A DNA stretch of 64,000 bases from Malassezia japonica (lineage: Eukaryota > Basidiomycota > Malasseziomycetes > Malasseziales > Malasseziaceae). Shown here in pieces: positions 10,805-18,683 of this stretch. The notes beneath the pieces are model-generated. The model did not search any database. It was not told the DNA's origin and saw only the letters and a list, made by a program, of their open reading frames with translations. Location of the stretch: NCBI RefSeq assembly GCF_029542785.1, contig NC_083370.1:1734001-1798000 (forward strand), in the 5' to 3' direction. The position numbers and the translations under genes are program-made. How positions within the stretch are numbered: the first letter of the stretch is position 1; each line of letters opens with the position of its first letter.

Positions 10805-12640
10805 CTAGGCAACGAGGTCGTACTCGCTGCCGCTATCGTACAGGTCTGCAGCAGGACTCTCGTAACCACTCGAGTTGTCGTGCATATAGGGACTCGCACT
10901 GGGGTACGGGTCGTCGGGCACCGACGCCAACGACTCGGACGAGCAGTTGGACGGCGGCGGCGAAACGCCCGTGCCCGGAAGCGGAGGGGGGGGCTGGTTC
11001 AGGCCAAATCGCGCCGCAAGCGCGGAACCGAGCGACGAGCAGTTAGACTGGCGACGTGCCTTGCGCCGGTCGCGCGAGGGTGGGCGCGTCTGGCACTGGC
11101 GCTGCTCGCGCATTTTGCGGAGATCCGAGAGCGGATCACAGGTGCGGGGGCTGGCTGGCTTGGTAAACGAGGCGGCACTCGGCGCAGGGCCCTCGTTCGT
11201 TTCATATACAGAGAGAGGCAGCGTCGTCGGGCCGGTAGGCGCCGGCGGCTCATTGGGCGGTGACTTGGACGCCTGCCACGGCACGTGGCTGTGCACCTCC
11301 TCGGGCTCGTCGTGGGCTTCGGCATCCGACCCGTGGATCGGGTGTTTGCCGCGGAGCGACTGCCAGCGCGATTCAAGCAGGTCCATAGGCAGACACAGAT
11401 CACGAAGCTCTTCGAAATCCTTGTTACACAGCTTGTTGTTCACGGGGCACGGCTTGCGGTCGTACTCGACAGGGCTGTGCGTGCGCACCTCGACCGGCGC
11501 ATTGGAGCTGAAGCGCACCGAGTGCGAAGTGTTGCGGTTGCGACGGCGGCCACGGTCCTCCTCGTTCGAGCACAGCGCAGATTTGAGCGCAGGCGTGCTC
11601 GAACTCGCGCGACTGTTGCGACGCAACAGGCCGCCAAGGCACTTGCGGTGCCTCGGCGAGGGCGTACGACTGTCGTCTGACGAGCGCCCCGCACTGCGGT
11701 CGTCCGGAACGAGCGTGCCGGTGCTCGAGCTGATGTCTTCCTCGGCAGGCGGGGCCTCGGCGGGGCGATCGGCCTGTGCCTCGGCGGGGGTCTCCGCCGT
11801 CACACAAACCGAGAGGGGCGACGGCACGGCCGGCACGGTATCGATTGGGTTCACATTTGGCGGCGGCATCGGAGGAAGGGGGGGGATGTCGAGGTCGTAC
11901 TCGATGCACGAGCTGCCATCGTTGCCGTCGCGCGGCTGTGGCGAGGTGGTGCGGGGCATGTCGTCGCCGTGGGCGATGATTTCAAACACACGCCCTTTGC
12001 GCAGGGGCCACGCAGCAGGTGGCGGGGATGTCGCATGCGATGCCTCGTGCTTCGTGTGGGCCGGCGTCGGTGTGGCGCCCTCCTCGGGTTCCGACGCGTC
12101 ATTTTTGCGGGGTACCGGGGTGCGAGCAGCGAGGCGGGCAGCGCCAGGCGTGTACTTGTGGTAGGCACCCGGTTGCTCCTCGGTGCTGGCCGACTCCGAG
12201 AGGTCGAGCGCGGCCATCGAAACAGCTTCCACCTCATCGACCTCGTCGACCGGCTCGAGCTCGGGCTCCAAATCAAAGTCCTCGACGTCGGCATACTCGC
12301 CGCGGTGCAGGGACCCCGTAAAACTCTGCACGCTCGACAGGCTGCTTGGGCTGCCGAGGGTCGATTCCGTGCAGCTCGGACTCACTGCCAGGCGCGGTGT
12401 GGAGAGTTCCGAGCCGCTCTCGTTGCTTGGCGATAAGCGTTTTGGAGTGACAGGAACCGGGCACGGTGCCGTGCTGGCCCGGTCGTGGATAGGGGAGCAG
12501 AGCTGGCCCAACTCAGGCACCTTGTCCTGGTCTCTTTTGAGGAAACCATAGACTTGGCCCGAGTGAGCCAGCCGCGAATCCGGGGGCTCATCCACGGCAC
12601 TGGCGAGTGCTTCGTCGGTATTGTGTACCAGCATGGTCAT
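10805..12640 (-). CDS. Uncharacterised Ser/Pro-rich disordered protein with one conserved island
   Basis: I do not recognise a named family. The single-exon 611-residue product is mostly low complexity (Ser, Pro, acidic), with many SP and TP sites that suggest phosphorylation. Its one ordered-looking island is in the second half: a segment HSVRFSSNAPVEVRTHSPVE, an EYDRKPCPVN stretch and NKDFEELRDLCLPMDLLESR. A second Ser/Arg-rich tract (CQTRPPSRDRRKARRQ) is near the C-terminus. There is no signal peptide or membrane segment. The start MTMLVHNTDEA at 12640 is the first ATG. A regulatory or scaffold role is a guess. The upstream 568 bp hold a TATA-like element and an inverted repeat. Confidence 0.7.
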   Translation of the reverse strand: MTMLVHNTDEALASAVDEPPDSRLAHSGQVYGFLKRDQDKVPELGQLCSPIHDRASTAPCPVPVTPKRLSPSNESGSELSTPRLAVSPSCTESTLGSPSSLSSVQSFTGSLHRGEYADVEDFDLEPELEPVDEVDEVEAVSMAALDLSESASTEEQPGAYHKYTPGAARLAARTPVPRKNDASEPEEGATPTPAHTKHEASHATSPPPAAWPLRKGRVFEIIAHGDDMPRTTSPQPRDGNDGSSCIEYDLDIPPLPPMPPPNVNPIDTVPAVPSPLSVCVTAETPAEAQADRPAEAPPAEEDISSSTGTLVPDDRSAGRSSDDSRTPSPRHRKCLGGLLRRNSRASSSTPALKSALCSNEEDRGRRRNRNTSHSVRFSSNAPVEVRTHSPVEYDRKPCPVNNKLCNKDFEELRDLCLPMDLLESRWQSLRGKHPIHGSDAEAHDEPEEVHSHVPWQASKSPPNEPPAPTGPTTLPLSVYETNEGPAPSAASFTKPASPRTCDPLSDLRKMREQRQCQTRPPSRDRRKARRQSNCSSLGSALAARFGLNQPPPPLPGTGVSPPPSNCSSESLASVPDDPYPSASPYMHDNSSGYESPAADLYDSGSEYDLVA

Positions 12641-12763
12641 GTAGAGGGGTGGATAGGCGAAGGCGCGGTGCGGTTGTGGTATAACACCGCTTCACACAGC
12701 CTTTAGTGCATGCCGCGTCTCGTTCGTAGAGGCGCGTAGAGGAACGTACGATAAGGTGTCCGA

Positions 12764-12780
12764 GTGAATATTCTATTCAC
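12764..12780. repeat. Inverted repeat GTGAATA-TTC-TATTCAC
   Basis: Perfect 7-bp arms with a 3-base spacer, about 125 bp upstream of the minus-strand start at 12640. Its size suits a dimeric regulator site; the factor is unknown. Confidence 0.5.
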
Positions 12781-12810
12781 ACGGGGGCTCAATAGAACTT
12801 GAACGGAGCG

Positions 12811-12818
12811 TATATAAA
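12811..12818. promoter_or_regulatory. TATA-like element TATATAAA
   Basis: Contains TATATA on both strands. It is about 170 bp from the minus-strand start at 12640 and about 390 bp from RPL11, so it more probably serves the minus-strand gene. Confidence 0.4.
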
Positions 12819-13208
12819 CACGCTTCGATACGACGCAGAGGAAGGCGGCGGAGGAAACTAGCTTAGACCCCTGACCCCATCTACGCTGTCCCAAAAATCA
12901 CCCGAGCGCACTTTGTGTGACCAGCGACACTACCACGCCTGCGGGTGGGCTATGCAACGTAAGCAGTAGCCAATATCCTTGCCCCACGCCAGGGTCACCG
13001 ACTGCGCGCCTGTTTCATTTGCACAGCTATGCAGGGGCGGCCCAATCCTGGGTGATTCTACTCTGGGCCAATCGCGTGCGCGCCAACTATGACGCAACTG
13101 TAGAACTATAATTTTATCACCTGATTAGGCATCACGTGCTACTATTCGCGCTCGAAAGCCCACCTGGTCCAGCAGCTCTTCTTCACGTCGACAGTGACTG
13201 CATTCAAG

Positions 13209-14161
13209 ATGGCGGAATCGAGCAAGGCGATGTACGTGTTTTTTGCGTGTGACAATGGTACTAACCGAGCAGCAACCCTATGAAGGTATGTTAAAGCATG
13301 CGCCGGGAGTTTCGGAAGGATACAGACGTCGTACAGGTCGTGGGATGCGTTTTTGTGCGGAGCGAATTTTCGCTATGGTGTCGCGCGCGAGCATTGTATT
13401 GCGGTGAACGACGTGCGGATGCATTGGCGCACAGTATAAGCTCTGTGTGTGTGCGTTTCGCGCGACGTTGGCGTGTGCGACAAGGCGTGCGGTTGCGATA
13501 CCATGCGAGGACAAGGACGACGAGATGGCCGAGTGTCTGCACACGATGAGTGCTGTGTCAAAGTGTCCTTGTCTGTCGCCCGTGTGATGCGCAGTCCTAT
13601 GCGATGTGTTTTGACAGTCTCCTTCTTCGCTCCCTGCCTTTTTTTCCAACAGAATACTAACCATAACAGGAGCTCAAGGTTGACAAGCTCGTCATCAACA
13701 TCTCCGTTGGTGAGTCGGGTGACCGTCTCACCCGTGCTACCAAGGTGCTCGAGCAGCTCACCGGTCAGACCCCGGTGACCAGCAAGGCCCGCTACACCCT
13801 CCGTGGTTTCGGTATCCGCCGTAACGAGAAGATCGCGTGCCACGTCACCATCCGTGGTGCCAAGGCCGAGGAGATCATCGAGCGTGGTCTCAAGGTCAAG
13901 GAGTACGAGCTGCGCCGCCGCAACTTCTCCGAGACCGGCAACTTTGGTTTCGGTATCACCGAGCACATTGACCTGGGTATCAAGTACGACCCCGGTATCG
14001 GTATCTTTGGTATGGACTTCTTTGTGTGCATGACCCGCCCCGGTGCGCGTGTCGCCCGCCGCAAGAGCCGCACCTCGCGTGTCGGTTTCTCGCACCGCGT
14101 CAAGAAGGAGGAGACCGCCGCCTGGTACAAGCAGCGGTTCGACGGTGTCATCCTCAAGTAA
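13209..14161 (+). CDS. RPL11: 60S ribosomal protein L11 (uL5)
   Basis: Large-subunit protein of the central protuberance; it binds 5S rRNA. Three coding exons, 13209-13231, 13273-13285 (13 nt) and 13670-14161, give 175 residues, the family length. The joined N-terminus reads MAESSKAINPMKELKVDK and continues into [20 protein letters not shown]. The rest matches uL5 throughout ([38 protein letters not shown]). Intron 1 is 41 nt and intron 2 is 384 nt; both have a perfect TACTAAC branch point, unlike most introns here. Intron 2 ends in two candidate acceptors (13652 and 13669); only the second keeps frame. A CACGTG lies at 13133. Highly expressed genes of this class often keep long regulatory introns. 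Confidence 0.97.
13286..13669 (+). other. Long (384-nt) second intron of RPL11 with a predicted stem
   Basis: About 17 times the typical intron length here. GACAAGGAC at 13510-13518 is exactly complementary to GTCCTTGTC at 13565-13573, and inside the loop GCAC/GTGC can pair around ACGATGA. I could not identify convincing C/D or H/ACA box pairs, so I do not call a snoRNA. Two CAG acceptors 17 nt apart flank the TACTAAC at 13655-13661. Confidence 0.6.
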
Positions 14162-14419
14162 ACATGTATTGTTGCTTGCAGAGACCTGCTCCACGATGAT
14201 GCTTCTATTCATACCTTGCGGTTCATCGCCATAGCATGCGCTACGTACCATGGCCTTTGGCCACGAAAATGACAGCGGCTCTTGTTCCTGCTTTTTGTCG
14301 TTGGCTCGTTTCCCGGCCGAGAGCCGTGTGGGGCGCGGCAGCGTGAGGCTCGGTCAGCGCGCCTGGTTGCTTTGGCACAAGCGCCGCGCATTGACCGTGG
14401 AGTGGACGTAAGGACAGAG

Positions 14420-16708
14420 ATGATCCGCGGCCTTGAAGGATTTCTGCACGATGCACAGCTTCTGCAAGATGGGCAGCTGTCGTCGCTGAAGAATACGCGG
14501 CTCGGTATTGACTTGTCGTACTACCTGCGTCAGCTGCTCTCCTCGTCGCAGACGGCTGAGCCGCTGGTCGCTGCGATCGGCGGCCAGCCGCTCGCGCTTA
14601 TCTCAAAGATCGAGGCGGACCTGCGTGCACTGGAGCAGCACCGTATCAAGCCGGTATTTGTGCTTAACGGCCTGTCGCCCGCGAAGCGCACGCGGCCCTT
14701 TAGCTACGAAGACCGGCGTCCCGGCATGCGCAAGCGGGCGTGGGACGCGTACGAGGCCGGAAACATGGCGCTCGCGAACCAGAACCTGAGCGCGAGCAAC
14801 AGTGTGCACTTCCCGGACCTGTACCGCAGCGTGCTGCGCATGTTCCGGCACAAGCACATTGACTTTATCGTGGCGCCCTACCTTGCGACCGGTCAGCTGG
14901 TGCTCTTGGAGACCCATGCAAAGCAGTACGTCCATGCCATGTACGGCCCGATGGAGCTGCTTGCGTTCGAGCGCGTGGACAAGGTGATTCTGCACCTCGA
15001 CTTTGCTGCAGGCAAGTTCCAGTACGCGTCCAAGGCGGCGATCATGCGCGAGCTGCAGTGCTCCGAGAGCGAGTTTCTGGACACGGCGCTGCTCGCGGGT
15101 ATGGAGTACTGCTCGACCTTCCCCGCGCTGCAGGACGAGTCGACGGGGCTGTTGCAGCCCGCTGGCTCGCCGAGCGTGCGGGCGATTAGCCACCTGGTGA
15201 AGCAGGCACGCAGCGGCTTTGCGCTCTGCAGCCAGTTTGCCGAGCACCCCATGGTCGCCAAGGCCGCGTACCTCGACCAATTTTGCCACGCGCGCACGAT
15301 GATCAAGTACTCGCTGGTCCTCGCCCCCGAGACGGCGCAGGTGACGCCGCTCCCGCTCGCCATGGGGCCGCTGCCCGGCAAGCCCGAAGGCACGCCGAAT
15401 GACGTGCCGTCGGACCTGCACGAGATCTTCTCGTTCCGCCTGCCGGACGAGGTCTTCCAGTGCCTGTCGCGTGGCCTGATGAGCTCGAGCGTGCTCGGCA
15501 GCCTGCTGAGCAGCTACGTGATCGAGTCGGCGCCGCTCGACAACGGCGAGGCGGCCGAGTACCACAAGTTTGTGCGCGAGTTCCTCACCGAGTCTGCGCA
15601 GAGCCCGCGGTGCGTGGCGATCGCGCTTGCCTGCGCGGCGCTGCACCCCTTTTGGCGTGGGCGCAAGGTTTCAGCTGTGTACTGGTTCCAGCCGCAGGTG
15701 GACTATCCTGTGCCCCACGAGGCGCCCGTCACGCAGCAGCTGCTTGCGCGCAGTGACCGGTGGTACGTCCCTGCGGCGCTCCTGGACGAGGAGCTCCGCC
15801 GCCAAAACTCGGCGACGATCGATGTGTCGCTGTGCCTCAACACGACGGCCGACGCGGAGCGCGCCAAGCGCACGATTAGCACGCGCGACGCGAGCGCGCG
15901 CCTCGGCAAGAAGGACGAGCTGGTGGCCAACTCGCTGTGGCGCTTCCTCGAGCTGCGCGACTTTCTCAACGAGCAGCACACGCACAGCGCCTATGGCAAG
16001 GCGCTGCACGCTGCGCTGCAAAAGGTGCGCGTGAACGACCGTGTGCAAGAGCCGTTGTACCTCGCGCTCGAGCTGCTGCGTGCCAATGTGCTGCACGGCG
16101 ACGTGTACAGCGGCACGGCATACAGTGGCGGCCCGTCGTTTGGGTCCGAGGCCGAAATGCAGCACATGCTCTTGGTGATGCGCGTGCTCAGTCTTCTCCC
16201 GATGGCCTTTAAGCCGCAGGCGTGGGACGCGCCGCTCTCGCGCGAGATGCTTGTCTTTAACTCGTTCGCCAAGGCGCTCTCGCGCTCGCTGCGCTCGCTC
16301 GTGGAGATGGTCACGCTGACGCTGCTGCTGAAAAGCGAATCGCGCCAGCCGCGCGAGGACTATCTGGACCTGAGCCTGAGCCTGCCGTTCCAGACGGACA
16401 CCAACACGGGCATGGGTATCGTGGTCAAGTGCTACTTGGATGCCATCTATACGCTCCACGGCGGCGCGATCCAGGAAAACGAGAAGCAAAACGCCGACGT
16501 GGTCGAGTCAAAAGACACGGTCGTCGAGATGCTGGTCGAGACGTTTGAAAATATCCGCGACGTGCCGCTGGAGTTGCGCCGGGGCTTTAGGCTCTGGGCG
16601 GCGCTCATGGAAGCGATCGAGGTGCTTGCTGCCGAGCATAGCATCACGCCCACGGTCGCGGAGCAGTTCCGTGCCGCGGACGCGTGGCTCAAGCCGATGA
16701 TGCTGTAA
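14420..16708 (+). CDS. MKT1: Mkt1, XPG/FEN-like post-transcriptional regulator
   Basis: Mkt1-family protein: a catalytically inactive XPG-nuclease-like fold that acts with Pbp1 (ataxin-2 homologue) in post-transcriptional control in yeast. Single exon, 762 residues (yeast protein about 830). The N-terminal XPG-like part opens MIRGLEGFLHDAQLL with LGIDLSYYLRQLL, then KPVFVLNGL and RKRAWDAYEAG; the second XPG-like block is around IDFIVAPYLATGQLVLLE. The C-terminal half has the long helical MKT1-C region (LYLALELLRANVLHG). Acidic residues that bind metal in active XPG nucleases appear largely absent in the regions I can align. The start at 14420 is the first ATG in this frame. The 258 bp before it hold the RPL11 3' end and this promoter; I saw no RNA gene there. 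Confidence 0.85.
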   Translation: MIRGLEGFLHDAQLLQDGQLSSLKNTRLGIDLSYYLRQLLSSSQTAEPLVAAIGGQPLALISKIEADLRALEQHRIKPVFVLNGLSPAKRTRPFSYEDRRPGMRKRAWDAYEAGNMALANQNLSASNSVHFPDLYRSVLRMFRHKHIDFIVAPYLATGQLVLLETHAKQYVHAMYGPMELLAFERVDKVILHLDFAAGKFQYASKAAIMRELQCSESEFLDTALLAGMEYCSTFPALQDESTGLLQPAGSPSVRAISHLVKQARSGFALCSQFAEHPMVAKAAYLDQFCHARTMIKYSLVLAPETAQVTPLPLAMGPLPGKPEGTPNDVPSDLHEIFSFRLPDEVFQCLSRGLMSSSVLGSLLSSYVIESAPLDNGEAAEYHKFVREFLTESAQSPRCVAIALACAALHPFWRGRKVSAVYWFQPQVDYPVPHEAPVTQQLLARSDRWYVPAALLDEELRRQNSATIDVSLCLNTTADAERAKRTISTRDASARLGKKDELVANSLWRFLELRDFLNEQHTHSAYGKALHAALQKVRVNDRVQEPLYLALELLRANVLHGDVYSGTAYSGGPSFGSEAEMQHMLLVMRVLSLLPMAFKPQAWDAPLSREMLVFNSFAKALSRSLRSLVEMVTLTLLLKSESRQPREDYLDLSLSLPFQTDTNTGMGIVVKCYLDAIYTLHGGAIQENEKQNADVVESKDTVVEMLVETFENIRDVPLELRRGFRLWAALMEAIEVLAAEHSITPTVAEQFRAADAWLKPMML

Positions 16709-16795
16709 ATCATCTCAATGCACCTCTCTAGGATGTACAGTAGTACAGTGTAGCTCTACTCTACGGGGTATCTATACCGGCGGCCCTTTCGGCCG

Positions 16796-18608
16796 TTACG
16801 TGTCCCGCGCACGCGGCTCGTCCGACACGGTGTCGACGGTGCGCCGCGAGCTCGAGGAGTGGGACACGACGTCCTCGTCCAAGTCGTCGTCCGATAAATC
16901 GTGGTCGTAGTCGTCGACGCGGAGCGTGTCCATCGCAGGCTCCAGCGTCACAGCAGAGGGGACAGAGGGGTGGGTTTCGGTTGTGCCCGGCGCAAGCCAC
17001 AGCGACGTGCGCGACGCGGAGCGCGTCGGCGGCTCGGTCGTCGCGTGCTCCATCGACGCGGTGCGTATCGGCGGCGCACTGGGCTGCGGCCGCCGCGCAG
17101 GGAGCGTCGCGGTGCGCACAAGTGGAACGCGCTGAAAGAGGCGCGACGCATTCGCAAAGGAGTGCGCCGACGTGGCGCTGCCCGGCGTCGCCGTCTCGGA
17201 GCGCGACGTGATCGACGAGGTCGGCGACCACGGCTCCTCGCTCAGCGTTGACGCGCCGCTCGACGAGGAGCTCGTGCGCCGCATGTACAGCGAGCCCGCG
17301 AGCCGGCTCTGCAGCCGCTTGAGGTTCTGCTTTAGGCGGGGCAGGCCGGTAAGCGCCTCGACGACCTCTTCCTGCGACACCTGCACCGACGGCTCGAGCG
17401 CAGGGTCGGTCTGGTGCAGCCAGTCGTCGGCGTCCGGGAGGTTTTGCACGATCCACGGATGCTGCTTGACGCCATCGAGCGTGATGCGCTTCCGCGGGTC
17501 TTTTTCGAGGAGGCGGTCGAGCAGGTCGCGCACGAGCCGTGCGTCGCGCGAGAGCGTGTCGGGCGGCACGTCGCTGCCGACCGGCGGCGGCGGCGGCAGC
17601 GCGTCCTCCTGCTCCTCGTCCGACCCGGGGCTCGTGCGCGGCGCCCAGCGCGGCCCGCGCGGCCCAATCACGGCCTCATCCGCGCCCATGGTCGTCGGCA
17701 AGACATAGTCATCGTACGGAATCACGCCAAATAGTGCGTACTCCGTCTCGGCCATGAACGGCGGGTGGCCAAACAAGAGGCAGTAGAGCGTCACGCCGAG
17801 CGCCCATACATCGATCGCCTTGGTAATCGGCAACTGCACCCCGCCGTCGCCGCACAGGCAGAGCTCTGGCGCAAAGAACGCGGGGCTCCCGGCGGTCTTG
17901 GCGAGCGCGGCCTCGTCGAGCATGGCGTTCGCCTGGCTCGCCGCCGCGTCTGCACTCGGCGCGAGGCTCAGGTGCGACACGCCAAAGTCGGAGATTTTCA
18001 CGTTGCAGTCTGCGTCCCAGAGCAGATTCGCCGGCTTAATGTCGCGGTGCACAATGCCCTGGTAGTGCAGGAACTCTAGGCCGAGGACCACGTCGCGAAA
18101 GGTGCGCCGAGTCTCGTCGACCGTCATGGTCGGGCGCCCCGCATAGTCCTTCCATTCGATCTCGCCGCGCTCCATGTACTCGAGCACCATAAAGATCTTG
18201 CGACTGTGCGGGTCGTCAATCACCTCTTTGAGCTGCACGACATTCGGGTGCTGGCACTTTTTCATAATCGCAATTTCCCGCAGGACCTTTTCGTCGGTGA
18301 GCGGTGTAGTGGCCTGGCGGTCGCCGAGCTTGCGCCGCACCTCGCGTGGTACAATCTTCACCGCAACGCGCTCGCCGCTCGCAGCGTCGCGCGCCAGGCG
18401 CACGCGGCCATGCACGCCGTGCCCAATTTCGTCCTCGCTGCGTGAGTGACAATGCAACGTACATGATATACTGGTTCACCATACGCCGCCCGCTCGGCTC
18501 GTGGGTCTGCAGCTGTAGCGTACGCGTCTCGCGCACAGCGCTCGCGTCGCGCCCCTCGCCCATGCTCAGCGCCGCGCTCGGCGCGCGCTCCGCCGGCCTG
18601 GACGCCAT
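16796..18608 (-). CDS. Ser/Thr protein kinase, SNF1-activating / CaMKK type (Sak1/Ssp1-like)
   Basis: Predicted upstream kinase of AMPK/Snf1 in glucose and stress signalling. Two exons (18608-18463, 18437-16796) encode 595 residues. A 25-nt intron (18438-18462, GTACGT...CTCACGCAG) must be removed to form the glycine loop: VNQYII joins EDEIGHGVHGRVRLARD. The kinase domain spans about residues 43-360 with AVKIV (ATP lysine), HRDIKPANLL, DFGVSHL and TAGSPAFFAPEL in the activation segment, the last typical of the CaMKK/Sak1 group. The catalytic core carries a Pro/Glu-rich insert (DEEQEDALPPPPP) before its last lobe. The C-terminus is Ser-rich and disordered. It is divergent from CAT2 with 75 bp between start codons. 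Elm1 or Tos3 paralogues are alternatives. Confidence 0.85.
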
Positions 18609-18683
18609 GGTGCGGAGAAGCACGTGGGGCCACGCGGTCCGGCGCCCCGCACCGGTTCGGGGCGGGGGCGCTTCTTTCTGGTG
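18609..18683. promoter_or_regulatory. Divergent promoter kinase / CAT2 with CACGTG
   Basis: 75 bp between start codons. One CACGTG at 18621-18626 (AGCACGTGGG). No TATA element is visible. Confidence 0.45.

Larger units (their letters stand above)
12641..13208. promoter_or_regulatory. 568-bp divergent intergenic region, disordered-protein gene / RPL11
   Basis: The longest non-coding stretch between genes here. It holds a 7-bp-arm inverted repeat (12764-12780), a TATATAAA element (12811-12818), a CCCCT stress-type core (12868-12872) and a CACGTG (13133-13138) 71 bp before the RPL11 start. I searched by eye for tRNA A/B boxes, spliceosomal snRNA and U3 signatures and saw none. Confidence 0.5.

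Noticed and set aside
13144..13175. Possible RNase MRP-like conserved segment (GAAAGCCCACCTGG)
   Set aside because: Only a short resemblance; no matching partner region or structure nearby, and it lies in the RPL11 promoter.
13500..13580. H/ACA or C/D snoRNA in the RPL11 intron
   Set aside because: There is a stem, but no convincing ANANNA/ACA or C/D pair, so I report only the structure.
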